From NCBI RefSeq assembly GCF_045038405.1, contig NZ_CP173660.1:2046001-2110000 (forward strand): a stretch of 64,000 bases of DNA, written 5' to 3'. Below, piece by piece: positions 36,211 to 44,935 of the stretch. The DNA comes from Sellimonas caecigallum (GTDB lineage: Bacteria > Bacillota > Clostridia > Lachnospirales > Lachnospiraceae). The stretch's first letter is position 1. Each line of letters begins with the position of its first letter. The notes below the pieces were generated by a model. That model was not told the origin of the DNA. It saw only the letters and a program-made list of their open reading frames with translations, and made no database searches. Made by a program: the position numbers and the translations under genes.

Positions 36211-37872
36211 ATGAAAATGAAAAAGGGAACAACAAAAGCAGTTGCAGTGATTTTCCTGATTCTGCTGGCGGGAATCTATTATTATGTCAAGCTTCCGGCC
36301 ATCAATATCCACGCTGCGGGATTCTGGACTTTCCTGATCCTTGTGATCGCAGCCATCCTGGTCATCTACATTTTCCGGAGAAAACTGTTCAGAGGTCAGG
36401 AATTAAAAGAAAACAAAGTAGTAAAGGGACTTGTGGGACTGATCTTTGTAGTGGTGGCAGTATACCTTGTGGGAACACTCCTTTCTTCCCCGATCATCAA
36501 TGCCAAGAAGTATCAGAAGCTTCTCACAGTGGAAAATGGAGATTTCACAAAAGATATCAAAGAACTTTCTTTTGATCAGATACCGATCCTTGACAAGGAT
36601 TCAGCAAAACTTCTGGGAGATCGGAAGATGGGAAGCATGGTAGATATGGTTTCCCAGTTTGAAGTGGATGAACTGTACAGTCAGATCAACTACAAGGACA
36701 AACCGGTCAGAGTATCTCCGCTTCGGTATGCAAGCATTATCAAATGGTTTACAAACCAGTCCGAAGGAATCCCAGGTTATATCAGAATCGACATGGCGAC
36801 GCAGACAACGGAACTTGTAAAGCTTGAGGAAGGCATCAAGTATTCCACAAGCGAGCATTTTAACCGTAACATATACCGTCATCTCAGATTCTCTTATCCG
36901 ACATATATTTTTAATGAGCTGAGTTTTGAGATTGACGATGACGGAGTGCCATACTGGATTGCTCCGGTCAAGAAGTTCAATATCGGCCTCTTCGGGGGCG
37001 AGACGGTAGGGCGTGTCGTTCTCTGCAATGCGGTAACAGGGGAGACGGAAGACTATGCAATCGAGGACGTCCCGGAGTGGATCGACCATGCGTACGACGC
37101 AGATCTTCTGGTAGAACTCTACGATTATCACGGCACACTGAAACACGGATTTTTCAATAGCATTTTAAGTCAGAAAGATTGTCTCAAAACAACGGACGGA
37201 TACAATTATCTGGCGATCGATGACGATGTGTGGGTATACACCGGGGTAACATCCGTCAACAAAGACCAGTCCAATGTCGGGTTTGTACTCATGAACCAGC
37301 GGACAATGGAGACAAAGTTCTACGAAGTGGAAGGAGCGACGGAAGCCTCCGCCATGTCCTCCGCCGAAGGACAGGTACAGAACCTGAAATACAAGGCAAC
37401 CTTCCCTCTTCTTCTGAATATAGCAGGGGAACCGACATACTTTGTGGCTCTCAAAGACGACGCAGGGCTTGTGAAGAAATATGCCATGGTAAATGTGCAG
37501 AAATATCAGATCGTGGCTGTCGGAAATACGGTAAGTGAGTGCGAGACGAACTATCTGGGACTGATGGAACAAAATGGCATCCAGGTGGAAAGAGACAGTG
37601 TCAATGCTGAGAAGACGGAGACGATCAGCGGAAAGATAAGAAAGATCGCGCAAGGTGTTATTGACGGAGATTCCCACTTTTATCTGATGTTGGAAGGATC
37701 CGATGAGATTTTTGATGTCTCTGTCGTGGATTTCATTGACATTATTAAGTACGACGTGGGACAGGAAGTGACATTGGAATATAAAGAAGGAGAAAATGCA
37801 AACGTCGTTCTCTCGCTCAACGGAGAAAAGAAAGAGACAAAAAGCGATGATGCGCAGAATGAACAGCAGTAA
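36211..37872 (+). CDS. large membrane-anchored protein of unknown function
   Basis: A 553-residue protein with three N-terminal membrane segments (about residues 8-26, 36-56 and 70-92) and a long soluble part, probably extracellular by the positive-inside rule. The soluble part is rich in beta strands and aromatic residues. Near the end (about 470-530, ISGKIRKIAQGVIDGDSHFY) is a region that looks like a small OB-fold or beta-barrel, followed by an acidic, Gln-rich tail. I recognise no named family. A good ribosome binding site (AAGGAG) precedes the ATG, and the gene has its own promoter and a strong terminator, so it is a monocistronic unit next to a mini P-loop gene on the other strand. Confidence 0.85.
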   Translation: MKMKKGTTKAVAVIFLILLAGIYYYVKLPAINIHAAGFWTFLILVIAAILVIYIFRRKLFRGQELKENKVVKGLVGLIFVVVAVYLVGTLLSSPIINAKKYQKLLTVENGDFTKDIKELSFDQIPILDKDSAKLLGDRKMGSMVDMVSQFEVDELYSQINYKDKPVRVSPLRYASIIKWFTNQSEGIPGYIRIDMATQTTELVKLEEGIKYSTSEHFNRNIYRHLRFSYPTYIFNELSFEIDDDGVPYWIAPVKKFNIGLFGGETVGRVVLCNAVTGETEDYAIEDVPEWIDHAYDADLLVELYDYHGTLKHGFFNSILSQKDCLKTTDGYNYLAIDDDVWVYTGVTSVNKDQSNVGFVLMNQRTMETKFYEVEGATEASAMSSAEGQVQNLKYKATFPLLLNIAGEPTYFVALKDDAGLVKKYAMVNVQKYQIVAVGNTVSECETNYLGLMEQNGIQVERDSVNAEKTETISGKIRKIAQGVIDGDSHFYLMLEGSDEIFDVSVVDFIDIIKYDVGQEVTLEYKEGENANVVLSLNGEKKETKSDDAQNEQQ

Positions 37873-37903
37873 AGCTTTTTCCGGATTGAATAAAGGAAAA
37901 TAA

Positions 37904-37944
37904 AAAATGGTCAGGCCCCTCTGGATGAGGGGCCTGACCATTTT
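37904..37944. terminator. bidirectional terminator
   Basis: A 17-bp perfect stem with seven-base loop, flanked by A-tract and T-tract: AAAATGGTCAGGCCCCT (37904-37920) and its complement (37928-37944). It serves both converging genes. Confidence 0.92.
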
Positions 37945-37951
37945 ACTTCTT

Positions 37952-38374
37952 TTAGTTTAAAAGGGCACAATCAGTCAAATCAACATGGCTTAAGTCATTC
38001 TTGTCTGCACTGATACTTATGTAGAAATCGATGTTGAAATCTCTGGAGATTTTTTTCAGTTTTTCAATAAATTCCGGGATATCATCGAGTGATATATGTG
38101 CATGTTTTAAAATACCGTCGATAAAGATGGACTCAATGTCGTGGTTGGCGCTTGTCATGCCGTAGATGAAACCGAGATAAGCGTCGATATTATCGATAGC
38201 TTCGTAATCATCCATGCAGATTGCGCGGATGTCAAAGGATAAGCTATAGGTGTCCCGATGGCTCTTCTTTATGAAGAAGACATTTCCATCGCTTTCTTTT
38301 GATGCAGTGTTTGCAAGTGCAATCATCTGCTGTGTTTTTCCGGTGCCTTTCGGGCCTGTCAATAAATTAACCAT
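37952..38374 (-). CDS. small P-loop ATPase-like protein
   Basis: A 140-residue soluble protein that is hardly more than a P-loop core. Walker A is GPKGTGKT (residues 7-14) and a Walker B-like strand IESIFIDG lies near residue 85. There is no lid, sensor or DNA-binding part, and the remaining sequence is acidic. Proteins of this kind in Clostridia are often labelled as PilT-like without evidence. I choose the ATG at 38374 because AAAGGAG lies upstream. It is monocistronic, convergent with the large membrane protein gene and divergent from the leuS T-box transcript. Its function is unknown. Confidence 0.83.
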   Translation of the reverse strand: MVNLLTGPKGTGKTQQMIALANTASKESDGNVFFIKKSHRDTYSLSFDIRAICMDDYEAIDNIDAYLGFIYGMTSANHDIESIFIDGILKHAHISLDDIPEFIEKLKKISRDFNIDFYISISADKNDLSHVDLTDCALLN

Positions 38375-38581
38375 ATGCAAAATCTCCTTTTAACTATAAA
38401 TTTTTCTGATGAAATGACTTGTGATTATTATACACCAAATGCGGGAATGAAACAACCTTTTTTGTCAAAATTAACAAAAACAAAGAAGAAAAGAATGACA
38501 ATATAAAAAGAAGTTGCATAACAGATAAGAGGAGATGCCGGATGCCGGCGAGGAATGGGCAACAAAGTATGATGGGATTAC

Positions 38582-38610
38582 TTGACAAATTGGGTCAATG
38601 CCGGTAAAAT
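38582..38610 (+). promoter_or_regulatory. promoter of the leuS T-box transcript
   Basis: TTGACA (38582-38587), 17-bp spacer, TAAAAT (38605-38610). Confidence 0.85.
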
Positions 38611-38616
38611 TATCAA

Positions 38617-38903
38617 GAATAAAAAGATATCAGATAAAAACGATAGAAGAGGAATAGTAAGAGAGAAAAGTCTTTCAGAGAGCTGTCGGACGGTGCGAGG
38701 CAGCAGACCGGAATCTCCCAACTCGCCTCGGAGTTCTTCTGGTGAAGGAATGAAGGAAGTAGCCGGAAGCGGGTTTTCCCGTTACAGAAAAAAAGGGCGT
38801 CTGTCCTGAGACAGGCGAATAAGAGTGGTACCGCGTAAGTCATTGCTTTCGTCTCTTGTACATACAAGTTTCTTGTATATGCAGAAGAGACGGAAGCATT
38901 TTT
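38617..38903 (+). promoter_or_regulatory. T-box leader for leuS, Leu specifier
   Basis: The T-box core GAGTGGTACCGCG is at 38823-38835. The likely specifier is CTC (Leu) at 38715-38717 within GAAT-CTC-CCA, the same frame as the Phe specifier of the pheS leader. A terminator with a 14-16 bp stem (about 38842-38857 and 38885-38900) and T-run ends at 38903. Uncharged tRNA-Leu should allow read-through into leuS. Confidence 0.92.
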
Positions 38904-38978
38904 ATTCTGCAGGAAAGTCAAAAGACTTTTTAGCAGGATTGGTTTTTATGGCAACAGAGATATAAGGAGGAAGAGATT

Positions 38979-41402
38979 ATGTCAGTACCTTACAATCACA
39001 GAGCCATTGAGAAAAAATGGCGTCAGCACTGGGAAGAACACCCGGTCAATGTTCAGGAAGATGAAAGAGGAAAACATGAGAAATATTACTGTCTGGATAT
39101 GTTCCCGTATCCGTCAGGAAATGGGCTTCATGTAGGGCATTGGAGAGGATATGTCATTTCAGACGTGTGGAGCCGTTACAAACTCCTTCAGGGATACTAC
39201 ATCATTCATCCGATGGGATGGGATGCATTCGGACTTCCGGCTGAAAACTACGCTATCAAAATGGGAGTTCATCCGGCAAAATCAACAGCAGAAAATGTAA
39301 AAAATATCAAACGGCAGATCAACGAGATCGCGGCTCTTTATGACTGGGACAGAGAAGTCAACACGACAGACCCGAATTTCTATAAGTGGACACAGTGGAT
39401 CTTCGTTAAGATGTTTAAGGAAGGACTTGCATACGAGAAAGAATTCCCGATCAACTGGTGCCCTTCCTGTAAGACAGGACTTGCCAACGAGGAAGTCGTA
39501 AATGGAAAATGTGAGCGCTGCGGCACAGAAGTGACAAAGAAAAATCTGCGTCAGTGGATGCTGAAGATTACAAAGTACGCGGAAAGGCTCCTTGCAGATC
39601 TGGACAAACTGGACTGGCCGGAAAAGGTAAAGAAGATGCAGAGCGACTGGATCGGCAAATCCTACGGTGCGGAAGTAGATTTCCCAGTGGACGGACGCGA
39701 GGATAAGATTACTGTCTACACGACAAGACCGGATACTCTTTATGGAGCAACCTTCATGGTACTCGCCCCGGAACATGCACTTGCAAAAGAACTTGCGACT
39801 GACGAGACGAGAGAAGCGGTAGAAAAATACATTTACGATGCGTCCATGAAATCCAACGTGGATCGTCTTCAGGATAAGGAAAAGACCGGTGTGTTCACGG
39901 GAAGCTATGCAGTAAACCCGATGAACCAGAAGAAGATCCCGATCTGGCTTTCCGACTATGTACTTGCTGATTATGGTACCGGCGCCATCATGTGCGTGCC
40001 GGCTCATGATGACCGTGACTTTGCATTTGCAACAAAATTTGGCATTCCGATCATCCAGGTTATCGCAAAAGATGGAAAAGAGATCGAAAATATGACCGAA
40101 GCGTACACCGAAGCTGCCGGAACAATGATCAATTCCGGGGAATGGGACGGAATGGAATCTGCGGTCCTCAAAAAAGAAGCGCCGATGATGATCGAAGAGC
40201 GCGGTATCGGAAGAAAGACTGTGAACTACAAACTCCGCGACTGGGTATTCTCCCGCCAGCGTTACTGGGGAGAACCGATCCCGATCGTACACTGCCCGGA
40301 CTGCGGTGCGGTACCGGTTCCGGAAGAAGAGCTTCCGCTGACACTTCCGGATGTGGATTCCTACGAACCGACAGGAACAGGAGAATCCCCGCTTGCAGCT
40401 ATCGATTCCTGGGTCAATACGACATGTCCGGTCTGCGGAAAACCAGCCAAGAGAGAAACAAACACCATGCCTCAGTGGGCAGGTTCCTCCTGGTACTTCC
40501 TCCGCTACGTGGATCCGCACAACGATAAAGAACTTGTATCAAAAGAAAAAGCAGATGCGATGCTTCCGGTAGATATGTATATCGGAGGGGTGGAACATGC
40601 GGTACTGCATCTTCTGTACTCCCGTTTCTATACAAAGTTCCTGTACGACATCGGAGTTGTCGATTTCGACGAACCATTTACAAAATTGTTCAACCAGGGA
40701 ATGATCACAGGAAAGAACGGAATCAAGATGAGCAAGTCCAAAGGAAATGTCGTTTCCCCGGATGCTCTCGTGAGAGATTACGGATGCGATTCTCTGAGAA
40801 TGTATGAGCTTTTCGTAGGACCTCCGGAACTGGATGCAGAGTGGGACGACAGAGGAATCGACGGGGTATACCGTTTCCTCAACAAGCTTTGGAATCTTGT
40901 GATGGACAACAAAGAAAAAGGTGTGAAGCCGTCCAAAGAGATGATCAAACTTCGCAACAAGATGGTATACGATATCACAAGCCGTCTGGAAAGCTTCAGC
41001 CTCAATACAGTTATCTCCGGATTCATGGAATACAATAACAAGTTCATCGAGCTTGCAAAGAAAGAGGGCGGAATCGACAAAGAAACGCTTTCTACTATCG
41101 CAGTGCTCCTGGCGCCGTTTGCTCCGCATATGGGAGAAGAACTGTGGGAACAGCTGGGACATACAGGAAGCGTCTTCCACGCAGGATGGCCGACCTACGA
41201 TGAAGAAGCCATGAAAGATGATGAGATCGAAGTGGCAGTGCAGATCAACGGAAAGACAAGAGCCGTTGTGACAATCTCTGCGGAAAGCACAAAAGAAGAA
41301 GCCATCGCAGCAGGAAAAGAAGCAATCAAAGAAAAACTGACCGGAAACATTGTAAAAGAAATTTATGTGCCGGGAAGGATTATCAATATTGTAATGAAAT
41401 AA
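38979..41402 (+). CDS. leuS: leucine-tRNA ligase
   Basis: LeuS charges tRNA-Leu with leucine. The 807-residue class Ia synthetase has the HIGH motif as HVGH in PSGNGLHVGHWRGY, a zinc-finger-like segment CPSCKTGLANEE...CERCG, the CP1 editing domain (about 225-420), and the KMSKS loop in GIKMSKSKGN near residue 585, followed by the anticodon-binding and C-terminal domains. Length is typical for Firmicutes. AAGGAGGAAG precedes the ATG. Expression is controlled by the Leu T-box leader; a terminator follows and no partner genes are in the transcript. Confidence 0.97.
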   Translation: MSVPYNHRAIEKKWRQHWEEHPVNVQEDERGKHEKYYCLDMFPYPSGNGLHVGHWRGYVISDVWSRYKLLQGYYIIHPMGWDAFGLPAENYAIKMGVHPAKSTAENVKNIKRQINEIAALYDWDREVNTTDPNFYKWTQWIFVKMFKEGLAYEKEFPINWCPSCKTGLANEEVVNGKCERCGTEVTKKNLRQWMLKITKYAERLLADLDKLDWPEKVKKMQSDWIGKSYGAEVDFPVDGREDKITVYTTRPDTLYGATFMVLAPEHALAKELATDETREAVEKYIYDASMKSNVDRLQDKEKTGVFTGSYAVNPMNQKKIPIWLSDYVLADYGTGAIMCVPAHDDRDFAFATKFGIPIIQVIAKDGKEIENMTEAYTEAAGTMINSGEWDGMESAVLKKEAPMMIEERGIGRKTVNYKLRDWVFSRQRYWGEPIPIVHCPDCGAVPVPEEELPLTLPDVDSYEPTGTGESPLAAIDSWVNTTCPVCGKPAKRETNTMPQWAGSSWYFLRYVDPHNDKELVSKEKADAMLPVDMYIGGVEHAVLHLLYSRFYTKFLYDIGVVDFDEPFTKLFNQGMITGKNGIKMSKSKGNVVSPDALVRDYGCDSLRMYELFVGPPELDAEWDDRGIDGVYRFLNKLWNLVMDNKEKGVKPSKEMIKLRNKMVYDITSRLESFSLNTVISGFMEYNNKFIELAKKEGGIDKETLSTIAVLLAPFAPHMGEELWEQLGHTGSVFHAGWPTYDEEAMKDDEIEVAVQINGKTRAVVTISAESTKEEAIAAGKEAIKEKLTGNIVKEIYVPGRIINIVMK

Positions 41403-41434
41403 ATAGAGCAAATATTTCAAAAATGCAATGAGAA

Positions 41435-41474
41435 ATGGCGTAGGTAATAGAATTATTATCTGCGTCATTTTTTT
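41435..41474 (+). terminator. terminator after leuS
   Basis: A 15-bp stem with three G-U pairs (41435-41449 and 41454-41468) followed by a run of T. Confidence 0.8.
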
Positions 41475-41581
41475 GTTGTAAGAATAACTTTTTGAAAATT
41501 TTTAACATACATTTAACTGGCAAAAGAAATAGAGAATGGTAAAATTATTTTAGAAGAGATAGTGGATAGGGAGATTTTCAT

Positions 41582-41884
41582 ATGTTTTTGATAACGATAA
41601 TTATTTTGGTAATTGTGGAAGTCATTGGCTTCTTTATTGCGAAAAGATATGAAATGAGCGAAAAAGTAGACAGAGGAATAGAAATTTGTTATTGGAAATT
41701 AAGTTATAGACGAAAATTTATTAGAACATTGTTGTTAATTCCTGTATCTATAATTATAATTGTTGGTTTTTTTAAGGAATTTGACATAAATGTTTTCACA
41801 GGAATAACAGGACTTGCAGCTTTTAGTATAATTCTTATTCAGGCTTTTTATAATTACAAGAAATGGAAGAATGAAATAGAGTAA
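41582..41884 (+). CDS. AT-rich small membrane protein, unknown
   Basis: A 100-residue protein with three membrane segments (about residues 1-20, 47-65 and 72-90) and a positively charged loop KLSYRRKFIR between the first two. I recognise no family. Base composition is clearly lower in GC than its neighbours, and codons such as ATA and TTA are frequent, which suggests foreign origin. GGGAGA lies nine bases before the ATG, and an extended -10 TGGTAAAAT is at 41537-41545. It is followed by a gene-free stretch of about 320 bases. The absence of a partner gene makes the function open. Confidence 0.65.
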   Translation: MFLITIIILVIVEVIGFFIAKRYEMSEKVDRGIEICYWKLSYRRKFIRTLLLIPVSIIIIVGFFKEFDINVFTGITGLAAFSIILIQAFYNYKKWKNEIE

Positions 41885-42205
41885 TAAAATTTGTTTGGTT
41901 AGTACGAAAGTAAGGTCAAGGAATAAGGCGAAGGCGATGCGCCGTAGGGGCGGCAGAAATCATCTCAAGCTTAATTTACTTGATAAAAAAATATCCAGCA
42001 GAATAATATAGAGCGAGTAAGCACGCCTTTTTTATAGAATTTTTCTATAGCTATATTTGGTTCTATTCGGTTATCTTGTATGATACAGAGGTATTATTTT
42101 GGATAATATTAACAAATCTAAAAAAAATTACAAAAAAGGGTTCATTTTTCTGTGAAATGTATTATACTTAAAGTTAGTGAAAAAAATGTCAGAAAGGGGA
42201 TAATC
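41885..42205. other. gene-free gap of mixed composition
   Basis: This gap starts with a short GC-rich patch (41925-41955, GGCG...CGCC) inside AT-rich DNA, then a small perfect inverted repeat TATAGAA-TTT-TTCTATA at 42033-42049. No start with a ribosome binding site and no known RNA motif is visible. Its 3' end should hold the promoter of the next gene (TATACT at 42163-42168, poor -35). It may be a remnant of an element. Confidence 0.5.
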
Positions 42206-43096
42206 ATGGCAAAAATTACAGAAGGCTACATGCCGTATTTAGGTTATCAGACTTATTACAGAATTGTTGGGGAAAGAAAAAATAACGGAAAGGCACCTTT
42301 GATCTGTCTTCACGGAGGACCAGGGTCTACTCATAACTATTTCGAAGTATTAGATAACGTTGCAGATGAAGACGATCGTATGATCGTTATGTACGACCAG
42401 ATTGGATGCGGAAATTCTTATCTGGATGGACATCCGGAACTTTGGAACCAGAAAGTATGGTTAGATGAGCTGGAAGCTCTGAGAAAACACCTTGACTTAG
42501 ATGTATGTCATATCATCGGACAGTCCTGGGGCGGAATGATGCAGATCGCTTATGCAGTTGACTATGATCCGAAAGGTGTTAAGAGTTTCATCATTTCAAG
42601 CGGACATCCGAGCAGTTCTCTTTGGGAAAGAGAAGGTCTTCGCCGTATCAAAATGATGCCGCAGGATATGCAGGATGCAATTAATCACGCTCTTGAAACT
42701 GGCGATTTTACAGGAGAAGCTTACGATGCCGCAGTTGCAGAATATATGGATAGATATTGCAACTACTGGCTTGGAGAAGATGCTCCGGAATGCTGTACAA
42801 GACCGAAAAAATCCGGTTCTGAATCTTATGTTGAAGGATGGGGACCAAACGAGTTCGCACCGACAGGAACACTGAAAGATTTTGAATACATTGACAGACT
42901 TGAAGAAATCAAGATTCCTTCCCTGATCTGCAGCGGTATTTCCGATCTTTGCTCTCCGCTTGTAGCTAAGACAATGGCAGACAGAATCCCTAATTCCAAA
43001 TGGATCCTTTGGGAACGTGCAAGACATACCTGCTTTGTTGACAGACACGATGATTACTGTGTAGAACTCATCAAATGGATGAATCAGCACGACTAA
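42206..43096 (+). CDS. proline iminopeptidase-family alpha/beta hydrolase (S33)
   Basis: A 296-residue cytosolic serine hydrolase. The oxyanion block HGGPGSTHNYFEVL, the nucleophile elbow GQSWGG (S107) and the C-terminal RARHTCFVDRHDDY with the catalytic His are all present; the acid is probably in SGISDLCSP. These match the prolyl iminopeptidase/tricorn F1-type family, which removes N-terminal proline or hydrophobic residues from short peptides. The ATG at 42206 follows AAAGGGGA; an upstream in-frame ATG at 42152 lacks a ribosome binding site and lies in the promoter region. It is monocistronic and followed by a strong terminator. Confidence 0.9.
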   Translation: MAKITEGYMPYLGYQTYYRIVGERKNNGKAPLICLHGGPGSTHNYFEVLDNVADEDDRMIVMYDQIGCGNSYLDGHPELWNQKVWLDELEALRKHLDLDVCHIIGQSWGGMMQIAYAVDYDPKGVKSFIISSGHPSSSLWEREGLRRIKMMPQDMQDAINHALETGDFTGEAYDAAVAEYMDRYCNYWLGEDAPECCTRPKKSGSESYVEGWGPNEFAPTGTLKDFEYIDRLEEIKIPSLICSGISDLCSPLVAKTMADRIPNSKWILWERARHTCFVDRHDDYCVELIKWMNQHD

Positions 43097-43124
43097 TTTA
43101 TCTGAACATATGAAATATAATAGG

Positions 43125-43167
43125 GGCGCCGCAAAATCATCTGAAGAGATGATGAAGCGGCGCCTTT
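43125..43167 (+). terminator. terminator after the S33 hydrolase
   Basis: GGCGCCGC (43125-43132) with GCGGCGCC (43157-43164), an inner ATCATCT/AGATGAT stem, then TTT. Confidence 0.85.
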
Positions 43168-43270
43168 GTTCTTGTCTGTAGAAGGTGCTTGTGATAGGAT
43201 AGAAGAAAAATATAAGGATTTGCAGTCAGCTATGATCTGACTTTCCATAATAAAATCAATGGAGGATCAT

Positions 43271-44176
43271 ATGATTATGAAAAAAGTGCTTGTAACAGGC
43301 GGAACTGCGTTTGTAAGCAGATACATTGCGGAGTATTATGTTGGCAAAGGATTTCATGTCAGCGTGCTGAACAGAAACACAAAAGAACAGTCAAAGGGAG
43401 TTCATCTCATCGAAGCGGACAGATACCATCTGGGCAATCAGCTCTGTGATCTTCATTTTGATGTGGTAATTGACACAGGCTATACTTCAGAAGAAGTAAA
43501 ACTGCTTCTGGATGCTCTTGGAAGTTACGATGATTACATTTTTATCAGTTCCAGCGCAGTATACCCAGACAATCTCCCGCAGCCATTTGCAGAAGAAACG
43601 CTTTTGGGAGAGAATACGTACTGGAGAAAATACGGAACCGACAAGATCGAAGCAGAAGCACTGCTGCAGAAAAAAGACCCGAACGCATACATTTTAAGGC
43701 CGCCGTATTTGTACGGACCGATGAATGATATATACAGAGAGGCCTTTGTGTTTGACTGTGCGCTGGCAGATCGTCCATTCTATCTGCCGGGAGATGGTAG
43801 TCTGAAACTGCAGTTTTTCCATATTCACGATCTGTGCAGATTTCTGGATTTCCTTCTGGAGCGAAAACCGGAGCAGCGCATTTTTAATGTGGGGAACGAG
43901 GAGATGATTTCTGTTCGGGACTGGGTTTCTCTTTGTTATAGAATTGTTGGGAAAAAAGCGGAATTTGTAAATGTCTATGAATCGGTAGAACAGAGGAATT
44001 ATTTTAGCTTCTGCGAGTATGAATATCAGCTGGATGTTACCAGACAGTGCGGATTTATGAAGGACACAATACCACTGGAAGAGGGACTGAGGGATTCCTT
44101 TGAGTGGTACAGAGACCATCCGGATCAGGTACAGAAGAAACCGTTTATCGACTATATAGAACAGAACCTGGAATAG
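43271..44176 (+). CDS. NAD-dependent epimerase/dehydratase-family protein
   Basis: A 301-residue extended short-chain dehydrogenase. The Rossmann glycine motif is the variant VTGGTAFVSR near the N-terminus, SSSAVY is the catalytic serine block near residue 92 and YGTDK holds the Tyr-x3-Lys pair near residue 120. RPPYLYGP follows as in NAD-dependent sugar epimerases and related chloroplast CSP41-type proteins. The substrate cannot be told. The ATG at 43271 has GGAGG five bases upstream; an ATG at 43259 is before that site. The next gene starts 55 bases after the stop with no terminator between, so it may be read together with the two-component genes. Confidence 0.85.
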   Translation: MIMKKVLVTGGTAFVSRYIAEYYVGKGFHVSVLNRNTKEQSKGVHLIEADRYHLGNQLCDLHFDVVIDTGYTSEEVKLLLDALGSYDDYIFISSSAVYPDNLPQPFAEETLLGENTYWRKYGTDKIEAEALLQKKDPNAYILRPPYLYGPMNDIYREAFVFDCALADRPFYLPGDGSLKLQFFHIHDLCRFLDFLLERKPEQRIFNVGNEEMISVRDWVSLCYRIVGKKAEFVNVYESVEQRNYFSFCEYEYQLDVTRQCGFMKDTIPLEEGLRDSFEWYRDHPDQVQKKPFIDYIEQNLE

Positions 44177-44231
44177 ACAGATTTGCCATGGTCATACTTA
44201 AAGTGAAAAGATGTAAAAGGACGGGGAGGAC

Positions 44232-44930
44232 ATGCAGTACAAAATAGCAGTTTGCGATGATTCTGAGGTTGACAGACAATATATATCCGGCATGGTTGCC
44301 CGATGGGCGAAAGAGAATGGCTGCATGGTGCAGAACGATATGTTCGCTTCGGCGGAAAACTTTCTGTTCCGCTATGCAGAAAAGAAAGATTATGATATTT
44401 TGCTGCTTGATATTGAAATGGGGAAGATGGACGGCGTAACCATGGCGAAAAAGCTGCGCCAGGACAATGACACCATTCAGATCGTTTTCATTACCGGATA
44501 TTCGGATTACATATCCGAAGGATATGAAGTTGCGGCGCTTCACTATTTGATGAAACCTGTAAAGGAGGAGAAGCTGTTTTCCGTCCTTGACAGAGCTGTG
44601 GAAAAGCTGGCAAAAAACGAGAAAGTTCTGTATTTTGATATTGGGGGCGAAATCGTCCGTGTCCCTGTATATCAAATCCGATATGCCGAGGTGTTTGGAA
44701 ATTATGTGACCATCCATGCTTCTGAGGATTTGACTGTAAAAATGACATTGGGTAAACTGGAGAAGGAACTGGATGATCGGTTTTTCCGTGTCAGCCGTTC
44801 TGCAATCGTCAACCTTACACAGATCAGCCGAGTAACCAGGAAAGAAATCAGGCTGAGGGACGGGGGGGCTGTTTCTCTGCCCAGAGCCGCGTATGAAGCC
44901 GTGAACCGGGCAATCATAAATATGAGGTAA
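44232..44930 (+). CDS. LytTR-family response regulator
   Basis: A 232-residue response regulator: an N-terminal receiver domain (about 1-122) with acidic pocket D9-D10, phosphoacceptor D60 in LLLDIEMGKMDG and the lysine in LMKPVKE, then a C-terminal LytTR DNA-binding domain (about 130-232, VPVYQIRYAEVFGNYVTIH). This class (AgrA, VirR type) binds pairs of imperfect repeats and usually controls peptide signalling, bacteriocin or export genes. GGGGAGG precedes the ATG. The kinase gene starts five bases after its stop. Confidence 0.93.
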   Translation: MQYKIAVCDDSEVDRQYISGMVARWAKENGCMVQNDMFASAENFLFRYAEKKDYDILLLDIEMGKMDGVTMAKKLRQDNDTIQIVFITGYSDYISEGYEVAALHYLMKPVKEEKLFSVLDRAVEKLAKNEKVLYFDIGGEIVRVPVYQIRYAEVFGNYVTIHASEDLTVKMTLGKLEKELDDRFFRVSRSAIVNLTQISRVTRKEIRLRDGGAVSLPRAAYEAVNRAIINMR

Positions 44931-44935
44931 AACAG

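Noticed and set aside
39282..40520. 412-codon open frame opposite leuS
   Set aside because: Antisense shadow of a full-length leuS.
42164..44205. Shared ATACTTAAAGT near 42164 and 44194 as a common operator
   Set aside because: Only two AT-rich copies 2 kb apart; the first overlaps a probable -10 element, so chance is the simpler explanation.
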